Below, one piece after another: positions 6,155 through 13,921 of a stretch of 13,921 nucleotides of DNA. Origin of the DNA: Actinomycetota bacterium (GTDB lineage: Bacteria > Actinomycetota > Actinomycetes > Nanopelagicales > Nanopelagicaceae). The stretch spans positions 1 to 13,921 of the forward strand of contig WLGP01000008.1 of NCBI GenBank assembly GCA_009703165.1. The letters are read 5' to 3'. The notes beneath the pieces are model-generated. The model was given only the letters and a program-made list of their open reading frames with translations, was not told where the DNA came from and ran no database searches. The position numbers were made by a program, and so were the translations under genes. The number at the start of each line of letters is the position of its first letter. The first letter of the stretch is position 1.

Positions 6155-8119
6155 ATGATCAATCGCATCCCCGTCACCGACATTCAGCCGTCGGTCTTCT
6201 TTGGTGGTGAGTTTGTTCCGGTCAAAGCAATTGCAGGTGAAGAGATTGAAGTAAGTGCCACGATCTTCCGTGAAGGCCATGATGCACTCGGTGCCGATGT
6301 TCTTCTCTTTGATAAAGATGGCATAGAACTTTCTCGCACTCGTATGCGCGAGCACGGTCACGGAAGCGATCGCTTCAGTACCTGGATTCGCATTCCTGCT
6401 CGTGGAGATTTCACATATGTCATTGAATCCTTTGATGATCCCTTTGCCACCTGGCTCCACGATAGCCAGATCAAGATTCCAGCAGATATAGATGCCGAGC
6501 TTTGTTGTGCGATTGGTCTAGAGATCTTTGAGGCAAAGGTTGCGCAAGATCCTGCGGCAAAGAAGTTACTTTCTCCTGCAATCAAGGCGTTAGGTGATAG
6601 GAAGTTGGCCCCTGCCAATCGTTTCTCGCAGGGTTCAACTGTTGAAATCACAGAATATTTTGCCGCCAATCCTCTACGCCGCCTGCAGTCGCGCTCACAT
6701 GCAATCCCAGTGCGCGCAGATCGCGATAAAGCTTTGGTGGGCGCTTGGTATGAGTTCTTCCCGCGCAGCGAAGGTGCAACAGTTGATGCAAAAGGTGTCA
6801 TCACTTCTGGAACATTTAAGACCGCAGCCCTTCGTATTCCGGCAGTTGCTGCTATGGGCTTTGATGTTCTCTATCTGCCGCCGATTCATCCAATTGGCAA
6901 GACTTTTCGCAAAGGTAAGAACAACACCTTAAATCCCATCGAATCAGATCCTGGTGTTCCGTGGGCAATTGGTGGCGCAGCAGGTGGCCACGATGCGATC
7001 AATCCAGAACTTGGCACAATGGCCGATTTTGAAGATTTCATCGCCGTTGCACGATCACACAAGATTGATATTGCGATGGATCTAGCGCTGCAGGCATCTC
7101 CTGATCATCCATGGGTGGCGAGCAACCCTGAATGGTTTACCACTCGCCCTGATGGTTCGATTGCCTACGCAGAGAATCCACCAAAGAAGTATCAAGATAT
7201 TTATCCCATTAATTTTGATAATGACTATCAAGGTATTCTCAATGAGGTTCTACGCGTCATTCGCCTCTGGGTTTCAAAGGGCGTTCTGATCTTCCGTGTC
7301 GATAACCCGCATACAAAGCCAGTTGGTTTTTGGCAGGATGTTATGTCGACCATGAATGCGGAAAATCCTGATGTTATCTTCTTGGCAGAAGCCTTTACCC
7401 GTCCATCGATGATGCACGCACTCGGCAAAGCTGGATTCCATCAGTCCTATACATATTTCACATGGCGTACAAATAAGGCTGAGTTAACTGAGTATGCGAC
7501 CGAAGTATCACGACATACTTCAGCATTCTTTAGGCCAAATTTCTGGGTCAATACTCCAGATATCTTGCCCTTCCATCTGCAATCTGGAAACCCAGCAATC
7601 TTTGCGCTGCGCGCAGTACTTGCTAGCACGCTCAGCCCATCGTGGGGAATGTATGCCGGCTATGAACTCTTTGAACACCGTCGCTTTAAAGAGGGCGGCG
7701 AGGAGTACCTGGATTCAGAGAAGTATGAGATCAAAGTCCGCGATTGGGCAGCGGCAGAGAAGATGCAGCTGACTTTGGCCCCTTTTATCGCCAAACTCAA
7801 TGAGATTCGTAAAGGTCATAGTGCTCTTGCACGCCTTCGTAATCTTGTCTTTCATCAGAGCGATAACGATTCGATAATCGCTTACAGCAAACGCGAGGGC
7901 AACGATCTCATTCTGGTAACGGTCAACCTTGATTCAATTAATGCGCAAGAGACAACGGTCCACTGGGATATGAGCGCGCTCGGACTTAAAGATTCTCGAT
8001 TTAAAGTCAGAGATCTTATTGACGGGGCACAGTACGAATGGGATCCTCATTCATTCGTACGGCTAGATCCCAACCGCCCGGTTGGAAAAGTCGCTCACAT
8101 TATGGTGGTGGATCTCTAG
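6155..8119 (+). CDS. glgE: Alpha-1,4-glucan:maltose-1-phosphate maltosyltransferase (GH13_3)
   Basis: A 654-residue enzyme close to the length of Streptomyces and mycobacterial GlgE. It transfers maltosyl units from alpha-maltose-1-phosphate to the non-reducing end of alpha-1,4-glucan. An N-terminal beta-sandwich (about 1-200, containing [13 protein letters not shown]) is followed by the (beta/alpha)8 catalytic domain. The nucleophile is D383 in RVDNPHTKP and the general acid is E412 in LAEAFTRP. K253 (RKGKNN) and N341-K344-Y346 ([12 protein letters not shown]) correspond, at a constant offset of 11, to Streptomyces residues I recall as binding the phosphate group. SYTYFTWR and [11 protein letters not shown] are further hallmarks. 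The frame stays open back into aceE, but no good start codon lies between the aceE stop and ATG 6155. No clear Shine-Dalgarno site is seen. Makers of maltose-1-phosphate (TreS-Pep2 or GlgM) are not in the window. Confidence 0.95.
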   Translation: MINRIPVTDIQPSVFFGGEFVPVKAIAGEEIEVSATIFREGHDALGADVLLFDKDGIELSRTRMREHGHGSDRFSTWIRIPARGDFTYVIESFDDPFATWLHDSQIKIPADIDAELCCAIGLEIFEAKVAQDPAAKKLLSPAIKALGDRKLAPANRFSQGSTVEITEYFAANPLRRLQSRSHAIPVRADRDKALVGAWYEFFPRSEGATVDAKGVITSGTFKTAALRIPAVAAMGFDVLYLPPIHPIGKTFRKGKNNTLNPIESDPGVPWAIGGAAGGHDAINPELGTMADFEDFIAVARSHKIDIAMDLALQASPDHPWVASNPEWFTTRPDGSIAYAENPPKKYQDIYPINFDNDYQGILNEVLRVIRLWVSKGVLIFRVDNPHTKPVGFWQDVMSTMNAENPDVIFLAEAFTRPSMMHALGKAGFHQSYTYFTWRTNKAELTEYATEVSRHTSAFFRPNFWVNTPDILPFHLQSGNPAIFALRAVLASTLSPSWGMYAGYELFEHRRFKEGGEEYLDSEKYEIKVRDWAAAEKMQLTLAPFIAKLNEIRKGHSALARLRNLVFHQSDNDSIIAYSKREGNDLILVTVNLDSINAQETTVHWDMSALGLKDSRFKVRDLIDGAQYEWDPHSFVRLDPNRPVGKVAHIMVVDL

Positions 8120-10056
8120 TGTCTTACTTCTCGAAGTTCTTTAAGAAGAACCAAGAGAGCGCCCCTGCCGAATACATCTCTCCCGTAACTTTTCTTAGCC
8201 CACATTCAACGCTGGGCGAGCTTGATTTCCACCTCATCGCCGAAGGTCGCCATGAACGACTCTGGGATGTTCTTGGTGCGCACCTCATTCGCGATGAAGA
8301 AGGTCAGATCTTAGGAACTGCCTTCTCTGTCTGGGCACCTAATGCACACGCTGTAAGTTTGATTGGCGATCACAACTTCTGGGATAAGAACACTCATCCG
8401 ATGGTGCGCCTTGGATCTACTGGAATCTGGGAGATTTTTATCCCTGGAATTGGTGTTGGTACACGATATAAATTTGCTGTCTGCACAATTAATGGCAACT
8501 GGGTAGATCATGCAGATCCACTTGCCCAAGCTACCGAGACTCCCCCGCTAACAGCATCGGTCGTTACAGAGTCAACATATGAATGGCAGGATCACGAGTG
8601 GATTGAATCTCGCGCACAGTTCCAACCATGGAGATCACCTGTCAGCGTCTATGAAGTACATCTTGGTTCATGGAAGTTAGGTTTGAACTATAAAGATCTT
8701 GCCGTTGAACTTGTCGACTATGTAGGTAAGCAAGGTTTTACCCACGTTGAATTCCTACCTGTCACAGAACATCCATACGGACCATCGTGGGGATATCAAG
8801 TCACTTCCTTCTTTGCTCCGACATCACGCTTTGGTTCACCTGATGAGTTCCGTTATCTCGTGGATGCCCTCCACCAAGCAGGAATTGGCGTCATCTTGGA
8901 TTGGGTTCCTGCTCACTTTCCCAAGGATGAATGGGCTCTTGCCCGCTTTGATGGAACGGCGCTCTACGAACATGCCGATCCCCGCTTAGGTGAACACCCA
9001 GATTGGGGCACCTACATCTTTAACTTTGGCCGCAATGAAGTCCGCAACTTCCTTGTCGCAAGTGCTTTGTACTGGCTTACTGAATTCCATATCGATGGCC
9101 TGCGCGTAGATGCAGTGGCATCGATGCTCTACCTTGATTATTCGCGCAAAGATGGCGAATGGCTTCCCAATAAATTTGGTGGACGTGAAAACCTAGAGGC
9201 AGTTGCGCTGCTACAAGAGGCGACAGCAACTGCCTATCGCACCCACCCAGGAATCATGATGATCGCAGAAGAATCGACCGCATGGGGTGGCGTCACCCGC
9301 GAGACTGCATCAGGCGGTCTTGGGTTTGGATTTAAATGGAATATGGGTTGGATGCATGACACCTTGCAATACCTCTCGCATGAACCTGTACATCGTGTCT
9401 ATCACCACAACGAAGTAACGTTTTCGATTCTCTATGCCTGGTCTGAGAACTTCATGTTGCCGCTCTCGCATGATGAAGTTGTCCATGGCAAGGGCCAACT
9501 CGTTAATAAATTCCCAGGAGATCGATGGCAGAAGGTTGCAACGCTGCGCGCGCTCTACGGATTTATGTGGGCTCACCCTGGAAAGAAACTTCTCTTTATG
9601 GGTAGTGAGTTTGCTCAGAATGATGAGTGGAGTGAGAGCGCCGGTCTGCAGTGGTATCTCACTGAATACGATGAGCATCGCCAGGTGCAGGAACTTGTTG
9701 CCACTATCAACCAAGAATATAAAGGCCATCCAGCGCTCTGGGAGAAAGATACAAATCCTGAAGGATTTAGTTGGATCGTCAACGACGATGGCGCTTCTAA
9801 TACTCTCGCCTTTACTCGTTGGTCAGATAACCAAACTCCCCTTGTATGTATTACCAACTTTTCGCCAGTTCCACATGAGCGCTATCGTCTTCGCATGCCT
9901 CTAGCAGGTGTATGGCGTGAAGTACTTAATACCGATGAACTTGCATTCGGTGGCAGCGGAGTAAAGAACGAATCATTTGCCGTTGATAGTGATACAGATC
10001 TTTATGTGGAGCTACGTGTTCCACCGCTAGCTACAGTCTGGTTAGAGCGCGTTTAG
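8119..10056 (+). CDS. glgB: 1,4-alpha-glucan branching enzyme (GH13_9)
   Basis: A 645-residue enzyme that cuts alpha-1,4 chains and reattaches them by alpha-1,6 linkage, working after GlgE on the same polymer. A CBM48-type beta-sandwich (about residues 38-150, with [16 protein letters not shown]) precedes the GH13 barrel. Catalytic residues are D331 ([12 protein letters not shown]), E384 (MIAEEST) and D452 ([11 protein letters not shown]). The spacings of 53 and 121 residues equal those of E. coli GlgB. It is shorter than E. coli GlgB, consistent with a reduced N-terminal region. The GTG start overlaps the glgE TAG by one base (TAGTG) and is preceded by GGTGGA at 6-nt spacing, so translation is probably coupled. 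A longer in-frame start at 8038 lies inside glgE and adds non-homologous residues. The gene ends with a 4-bp tail overlap with the convergent MFS gene. Confidence 0.96.
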   Translation: MSYFSKFFKKNQESAPAEYISPVTFLSPHSTLGELDFHLIAEGRHERLWDVLGAHLIRDEEGQILGTAFSVWAPNAHAVSLIGDHNFWDKNTHPMVRLGSTGIWEIFIPGIGVGTRYKFAVCTINGNWVDHADPLAQATETPPLTASVVTESTYEWQDHEWIESRAQFQPWRSPVSVYEVHLGSWKLGLNYKDLAVELVDYVGKQGFTHVEFLPVTEHPYGPSWGYQVTSFFAPTSRFGSPDEFRYLVDALHQAGIGVILDWVPAHFPKDEWALARFDGTALYEHADPRLGEHPDWGTYIFNFGRNEVRNFLVASALYWLTEFHIDGLRVDAVASMLYLDYSRKDGEWLPNKFGGRENLEAVALLQEATATAYRTHPGIMMIAEESTAWGGVTRETASGGLGFGFKWNMGWMHDTLQYLSHEPVHRVYHHNEVTFSILYAWSENFMLPLSHDEVVHGKGQLVNKFPGDRWQKVATLRALYGFMWAHPGKKLLFMGSEFAQNDEWSESAGLQWYLTEYDEHRQVQELVATINQEYKGHPALWEKDTNPEGFSWIVNDDGASNTLAFTRWSDNQTPLVCITNFSPVPHERYRLRMPLAGVWREVLNTDELAFGGSGVKNESFAVDSDTDLYVELRVPPLATVWLERV

Positions 10057-11252
10057 ATTCCTTTAGTTACGCGAGACATAAAGGCTACAGAGATCAACAT
10101 CAGCCCTGGAATAATCAAGGCGATTGCAATAGAGCCAGTGAATTGAGCAGTCCACGCGATGATGGTCTTCACACATAAGACCAAGATCGCATTGATCACG
10201 CCCATCTGGCCGACTACGACAGCACTCGGTTGAGAAGAACGCTTATTTGCTGCGGTGAAGAATGTCGGAGAAAGTATTGAAGAGCATAAACCTCCTATGG
10301 CAAAACCAATAAGGGTGCAGATATAGGCCAACGTCTTCGAGTAATCGACCAAGAGAGACGAAGCCATGATGAATCCAATAAATCCGACGCCTCCTACCAC
10401 GCTGCCGATTCTGACCAGCTTCTCCAGGGGAATGTAGGGAGTCAGTCGATGTTGACCTAAACGTCCAATAATCATCGCAGTGAAGGTAAGGATGTACGGA
10501 ATCGTGGCAAGAGAGCCTCGGACTCCGATTGTCTCCTTTGCATAGATTGCAGACCAATCTGATGTTGCAAACTCAACCATGATGCCACAAACCAACGCTG
10601 CGGAGACTAAGTAGTCGATTCGGAAAGAGGTGAAGAGATCCTTAAAACCAAAATCGCTATCGTCCTCTGGGCTAGGCTGAATGAGTTCTGGGCCTAACTT
10701 TTTAATGATGTATAGAATGGCAAAAAATAGAACTGCGCTCAGAACGTTTATGTGTAGAGCAATACCAACAAACTCAACCATAAATCCTGAGAGTATTGCC
10801 GTTGCAACTGCGCCGACTGTCCAATACCCATGCTGACGGCTTAGGATCATCTCACCGGCGCGATCTTGAGCGTGAAATGCCTGTGCATTAAGCGCTGTGT
10901 TAAAGGCTGAAACAGAGGCGCCATTGATGATGTTGACGATAATGAAGATTGGTGCAGATTGCAGGTGTACCACTGCACTAATTGCAAGACACATGCTCAA
11001 AGTTGAAAGGATTAAGACCTTTCTCGCGCCGAGTTTATGGACAAAGTGGCCACTGGAGAGCATTGCGATAACCGCACCTACTGAACCTAAACTCAGATAG
11101 GTACCAAATTCACCATTAGATAAGCCTAAATTTGCCTTTACTTCTGGAAAACGTGGAACCCAGCTCATAATCTGTACAGCAAAGAGGAAGAAGAGTATTC
11201 CTATATATTTTTTCTCATCATTAACGCTCAGGCCAGTACTAGAAGAGGGCAT
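10053..11252 (-). CDS. Major facilitator superfamily transporter (YbjJ-like)
   Basis: A 399-residue, strongly hydrophobic inner-membrane protein with a pattern of about 12 transmembrane helices and a longer hydrophilic loop near residues 190-210 ([10 protein letters not shown]). The N-terminal half has [21 protein letters not shown] and the motif-A-like loop [13 protein letters not shown] (from residue 68), resembling the YbjJ branch of MFS transporters. The substrate cannot be told. It is the last gene of a minus-strand operon: its ATG overlaps the 3' end of the thioredoxin-fold gene by 14 bp, which suggests coupled translation. An in-frame TTG two codons upstream (11258) is an alternative start. 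Its TAA lies within the last bases of glgB on the other strand. Confidence 0.88.
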   Translation of the reverse strand: MPSSSTGLSVNDEKKYIGILFFLFAVQIMSWVPRFPEVKANLGLSNGEFGTYLSLGSVGAVIAMLSSGHFVHKLGARKVLILSTLSMCLAISAVVHLQSAPIFIIVNIINGASVSAFNTALNAQAFHAQDRAGEMILSRQHGYWTVGAVATAILSGFMVEFVGIALHINVLSAVLFFAILYIIKKLGPELIQPSPEDDSDFGFKDLFTSFRIDYLVSAALVCGIMVEFATSDWSAIYAKETIGVRGSLATIPYILTFTAMIIGRLGQHRLTPYIPLEKLVRIGSVVGGVGFIGFIMASSLLVDYSKTLAYICTLIGFAIGGLCSSILSPTFFTAANKRSSQPSAVVVGQMGVINAILVLCVKTIIAWTAQFTGSIAIALIIPGLMLISVAFMSRVTKGI

Positions 11253-12099
11253 TGGCAAGATCCGCTCTGGCTTTAATAACTCGTGGATCTGCAGGATCTA
11301 CAAGTGAGAATAATTCAAGTAGTCGATCTTTCACACGTGTTCGCTCATCCCCTGATGTGGCTTTGACCAACGCTAGAAGTCGAATGAAAGCAGGCTCCAC
11401 ACTTCCTGTTGCAACCTCAACATCTGCTGCGCGCAGTGCGCGATCGATATCTGCAGGCTCTGCCTGTGCATCTGCAATCGCTGCAGCGAGATCTACACCA
11501 ACGATGCGAAGTTGAAGTTGTGTATGTGTCAGACCCAACTTTGCATATGGATCTTGTGGCTTGCGAGCAAGAAATCTCTTGTAAGCATCTTCTGCCCCAA
11601 TTAAGTCACCGGCTTCAAGGGCAGCAAGTGCCTCTGCTTCTTCTGGCTCTAACTTCTCCTCTGGCACCTCACCGATGCCTTGTTCAGCAGCAATTGTTAA
11701 TAACTTAGTGATGACAGATTTGATATCGCTCTCAGTCATCGCCTCTTCAAAGAGCGGGATCGGTTGACCGCCAACAAGGGCGACTGCATATGGAACTGTC
11801 CGTGCCTGCAATGCGCTAGCAACTTCGGGTGCGCTATCTACATCAACGCTTCCGAGTTCCCACTTTCCATCATCTTCTTTATTGACCTTATCGAGTATCG
11901 CCAATGTGTCTAGCGAATGTGGTGCCCTGGTTGTCCAACAGAGAAGGACAACCGGTTTTGTCATTGAGAGTTCGACGAAATCTGCTGCAAGATTTTCTTT
12001 GGTAACGACCTTGCCGAGTGCGATATTTGGTGCAGTTGGCGCTGGTTTTCCTAATGAACTTAAGTCAAAGGCTTGACCGAAGTTAGGCGGAAGGGCCAT
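11239..12099 (-). CDS. Thioredoxin-fold/TPR protein lacking the redox CXXC (YbbN/CnoX-like)
   Basis: A 286-residue soluble protein. Residues about 28-135 form a thioredoxin domain (KPVVLLCWTTRAPHS, then GSVDVDSAPEVASALQARTVPYAVALVGG with the conserved cis-Pro region VPYA). Residues about 150-285 form a helical TPR-like domain (ALEAGDLIGAEDAYKRFLARKPQDPYAKLGL). This is the architecture of the CnoX/YbbN co-chaperone family and of Rv1324. The active-site position normally occupied by CGPC reads A59-P60-H61-S62, so both redox cysteines are missing and thiol oxidoreductase activity is unlikely; the only nearby cysteine is C54. A holdase or scaffold role is inferred. Its ATG lies 17 bp inside the end of the DUF4032 gene, and the MFS gene starts inside its own end. 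Confidence 0.87.
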   Translation of the reverse strand: MALPPNFGQAFDLSSLGKPAPTAPNIALGKVVTKENLAADFVELSMTKPVVLLCWTTRAPHSLDTLAILDKVNKEDDGKWELGSVDVDSAPEVASALQARTVPYAVALVGGQPIPLFEEAMTESDIKSVITKLLTIAAEQGIGEVPEEKLEPEEAEALAALEAGDLIGAEDAYKRFLARKPQDPYAKLGLTHTQLQLRIVGVDLAAAIADAQAEPADIDRALRAADVEVATGSVEPAFIRLLALVKATSGDERTRVKDRLLELFSLVDPADPRVIKARADLANALF

Positions 12100-13318
12100 C
12101 TACATCGACCCCCGAATCTCGTCTCATTGGTAGAACATCAGCAATATAGGATATCGCCGCAAATTCTAACCCTACGTCATGGCCTGCCTTTTCGCTTAAA
12201 TACCAGCGATGTTCGAGGGCTTCATGGAAAAACTGGGCAGATTCAATGCGTCCCTGCAGTTGCGTTGGGATGAGAGAGACTGTTGGATAGAAGACCTCAT
12301 CAAGCCAGCGCTTTGCCGATTCATGCATCGGTGGGTGTGGAAGTTTCTCTCGCCCTCTAAATCGATCAAAGGATGCAAGCAATCGCTTGGCCTGTAACTC
12401 TTCTGTCTCAAGTCCGACAAGATCACGTAAACGATTTTGGTGATATCCAGCTTCAACCAACTTTGGTTGGAAGAAGAGCTTCTGACTATCACCATCTAGG
12501 GTTACTGAAACTTCTTCGACTGCAAAACCGAGATCGTGTAATTGGCGCATCGCGCGCTCGACCGCATGGCGATCATTCGGATCTAGAACTTGACGCTCTT
12601 TCAACGTTGTCCAGATTCGACGATATCTCTTAATGACGGCATCGCTGGCACGGATTGGATCCATGCCCGGATAGAGAACGCCAGAGAGTGAGAGATCCTC
12701 AAGTTCCGCCGCCACATTAAAGTGTGCAATCTCTAAATCATGTTCGCGCTGGCCATCACTTAAGTTCTTCTGGAACTCACCGGTTTCAGCATCTACGAGG
12801 TATGCGGCAAATCCTTCAGCATCACGGCGAAAGAGAGTATTTGAGAGTGAGCAATCGCCCCACCAAAAACCTAAGAGATGAAGGCGTACAAGTAGAAGCG
12901 CTAGCGCATTTGCCATCAAGGTAATATCTTGGGGAGTTACATCTTTTCCGCTTAAGAGAACGCGATAAGGCAATGAGTATGGAAGAAAGCGCGTTGCTAG
13001 TGCGCATGGCAGCTCTTCACCATTGGCATCGGTACGTCCTTCGATTACTGCAATGGGTTCAACGCTCGGTGCACCAAGATGGGCTAGTTCGCGCAGCGCT
13101 TTATATTCTCGGTTGGCAAACTCAGAGACAGTCTCTTTCACTGCATAGACTTCTGATTCTGGATCGCTGGTCGAATGGACCAAGCGGACGATATGGCGCG
13201 AGATACCGCGCTTTTCGGTAAGGCTGGGATCCTCCGGCCACTCCTCGAGGCTGATCTGCCACGGCAACCCTGAGACTGATGCGATCTCCTCACCCAGTCC
13301 CGTAATTCGCAGCGCCAT
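12083..13318 (-). CDS. DUF4032 protein with kinase-like N-terminal domain
   Basis: A 411-residue soluble protein. The N-terminal half resembles a protein- or sugar-kinase fold of the Kdo/WaaP type: EVYAVKE with K61 as candidate ATP-binding lysine, E71 in the following helix, a catalytic-loop-like GFWWGDCSLSN (D155, N160), and a metal-binding-like LVDAETGEF (D176). The C-terminal half carries DUF4032: PKLVEAGYHQNRLRDLVGLE, QAKRLLASFDRFRG, and near the end AQFFHEALEHRWYLSEKAGHDVG. The family is widespread in actinobacteria and its function is unknown to me. With the key residues present, a phosphotransferase activity is plausible but unproven. It heads the DUF4032-Trx-MFS operon and is divergent from the AI-2E gene. 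GAGAAT lies 6 nt before the ATG. Confidence 0.85.
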   Translation of the reverse strand: MALRITGLGEEIASVSGLPWQISLEEWPEDPSLTEKRGISRHIVRLVHSTSDPESEVYAVKETVSEFANREYKALRELAHLGAPSVEPIAVIEGRTDANGEELPCALATRFLPYSLPYRVLLSGKDVTPQDITLMANALALLLVRLHLLGFWWGDCSLSNTLFRRDAEGFAAYLVDAETGEFQKNLSDGQREHDLEIAHFNVAAELEDLSLSGVLYPGMDPIRASDAVIKRYRRIWTTLKERQVLDPNDRHAVERAMRQLHDLGFAVEEVSVTLDGDSQKLFFQPKLVEAGYHQNRLRDLVGLETEELQAKRLLASFDRFRGREKLPHPPMHESAKRWLDEVFYPTVSLIPTQLQGRIESAQFFHEALEHRWYLSEKAGHDVGLEFAAISYIADVLPMRRDSGVDVDGPSA

Positions 13319-13337
13319 AGATGAATTCTCTCATCTA
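13318..13337. promoter_or_regulatory. Leaderless-type promoter of the DUF4032 operon within a 7-bp inverted repeat
   Basis: TAGATGA (13318-13324) and TCATCTA (13331-13337) are perfect inverted copies separated by 6 bp. On the minus strand those 6 bp read GAGAAT, a near match to TANNNT placed 6 nt before the ATG at 13318. The palindrome would thus cover both the -10 and the transcription start, a typical repressor-operator position. A chance palindrome is possible. Confidence 0.35.
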
Positions 13338-13374
13338 GTCGGGGTGAAAGGCTGATCTAGCAAGGCCTCGCACT

Positions 13375-13380
13375 TAGAAT
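13375..13380 (+). promoter_or_regulatory. Leaderless-type -10 element of the AI-2E family gene
   Basis: TAGAAT lies 6 nt before the ATG at 13387, the best hexamer of this set. GGAG occurs only 2 nt before the ATG, too close for normal ribosome binding. Confidence 0.5.
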
Positions 13381-13386
13381 GGAGAT

Positions 13387-13921
13387 ATGTCACACCAAAA
13401 GCGAGAAGAATTCGGAATTGCCGGAGCGCCCATCAATCGTACCAATCCGTTTTATTTCGGATTTGTCGCAACTCTTGGTGCTCTCACAGCAATCGTCTTA
13501 CTTCGCGCCCTAGCAAGTGCGAGCCAGATATTTATCATCATCTTGTTGGCGCTCTATCTCGCAATGGGACTTAACCCTGCTGTCGAGGCTTTACGTCAAC
13601 GCGGACTTTCTCGAGTAAGTGCAGTCGGAGCAATCTTTGTCGGTGTTATTGCTTTCGTTACATTCTTTATCGCAGTAGTTATCCCACCAGTTATCTCACA
13701 AGGTAGCTCTCTGATTACCTCAGCTCCTGGCCTACTTCGCGACCTTGAAACTCACCCACTCATTGCAGATCTCAACTCACAATTTGGAATTATCGATACT
13801 CTGCAGAGGCAGCTCTCTGAAGTCACATCAGATGGAACGCTGATCATCTCTGCCTTCGGTGGCGTTGTAGGCGTAGGAAAGACAGTTCTCTCTGGTGCAT
13901 TTACAGGAATTACTGTGCTGA
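13387..13921 (+). CDS. AI-2E family (PerM/UPF0118-like) membrane protein, N-terminal part
   Basis: The first 178 residues are present and the gene runs off the right edge, so no stop codon is seen. A short polar N-terminus (MSHQKREEFG) is followed by hydrophobic segments near residues 23-41, 46-62 and 77-98. A soluble stretch with PPVISQGSSLITSAPGLLRDL and an amphipathic helix follows, then a new hydrophobic region. The order of a membrane hairpin with LALYLAMGLNPAVEAL, another helix ending in IPP, then an extramembrane segment is characteristic of the AI-2E exporter-like family (TqsA/PerM). The transported substrate is unknown and the quorum-sensing name should not be taken literally here. 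An overlapping ATG at 13379 is out of frame. Confidence 0.82.
   Translation, partial: MSHQKREEFGIAGAPINRTNPFYFGFVATLGALTAIVLLRALASASQIFIIILLALYLAMGLNPAVEALRQRGLSRVSAVGAIFVGVIAFVTFFIAVVIPPVISQGSSLITSAPGLLRDLETHPLIADLNSQFGIIDTLQRQLSEVTSDGTLIISAFGGVVGVGKTVLSGAFTGITVL

Noticed and set aside
6358..6804. 148-residue open frame antisense to glgE
   Set aside because: It lies wholly within a conserved glgE region, its composition looks like a reverse-frame shadow, and no ribosome binding site or promoter was seen.
8038..8118. Longer glgB start at ATG 8038 inside glgE
   Set aside because: The added residues are glgE read in another frame. The GTG at 8119 has a ribosome binding site and the typical one-base overlap with the glgE stop.
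9310..9904. Open frames of 139-156 residues overlapping glgB on both strands
   Set aside because: Both cover the conserved catalytic part of glgB, show no recognisable domain, and are explained as frame shadows.
1..13921. Defence system, CRISPR array, insertion sequence or prophage
   Set aside because: I saw no direct-repeat array, transposase or integrase signature, terminal inverted repeats, or abrupt shift in base composition; nearly all genes are ordinary chromosomal families.

Overview
This window reads as a compact chromosomal segment of an actinobacterium with moderate G+C (about half by eye). I infer a streamlined planktonic lineage, such as the freshwater Nanopelagicales (acI) type, but the sequence alone does not prove this. 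The actinobacterial signature is strong: an E1 of the homodimeric AceE type, an AhpE-like peroxiredoxin beside a DUF3052 gene, GlgE followed by GlgB, and a DUF4032 gene. From memory, two blocks match Mycobacterium tuberculosis gene order: ahpE-DUF3052-aceE (Rv2238c, Rv2239c, Rv2241) and glgE-glgB with a thioredoxin-like gene nearby (Rv1327c, Rv1326c, Rv1324). Here the two blocks are joined directly. The RNase H/zinc-ribbon pair at the left edge recalls Rv2228c-Rv2229c.

Layout. Positions 1-893 (minus) hold a zinc-ribbon coiled-coil protein and the start of an RNase HI-domain gene that runs off the left edge. Positions 1012-1626 (minus) encode a VKOR-family membrane oxidoreductase, divergent from a HEAT-repeat protein at 1699-2298 (plus). 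A tRNA-Val(UAC) on the minus strand ends 3 nt from the HEAT stop codon. Next on the minus strand are the peroxiredoxin (2441-2899) and the DUF3052 gene (2909-3295). Divergent from these is a plus-strand run of aceE (3415-6135), glgE (6155-8119) and glgB (8119-10056). It ends tail-to-tail, with a 4-bp overlap, against a minus-strand operon read from right to left: DUF4032 kinase-like gene (12083-13318), thioredoxin-fold/TPR gene (11239-12099) and MFS transporter (10053-11252). These three overlap one another. At the right edge an AI-2E-family membrane protein starts at 13387 (plus) and is cut by the window end.

Function. aceE carries pyruvate out of glycolysis. glgE and glgB build branched alpha-1,4/1,6-glucan from maltose-1-phosphate; the genes that make maltose-1-phosphate are not in the window. 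The peroxiredoxin and VKOR handle thiol redox chemistry. The DUF4032-Trx-MFS operon has no established role and is the best candidate here for an undescribed system.

Expression. At five genes that head a unit or have a gap upstream, a TANNNT hexamer lies exactly 6 nt before the start codon. Two more unit heads have near matches. This is the arrangement expected of leaderless actinobacterial transcripts. Genes inside tight runs lack it, and the zinc-ribbon gene instead has a strong AGGAGG ribosome binding site. There is no gene-free stretch over 300 bases, no convincing intrinsic terminator, and no mobile element or CRISPR array.
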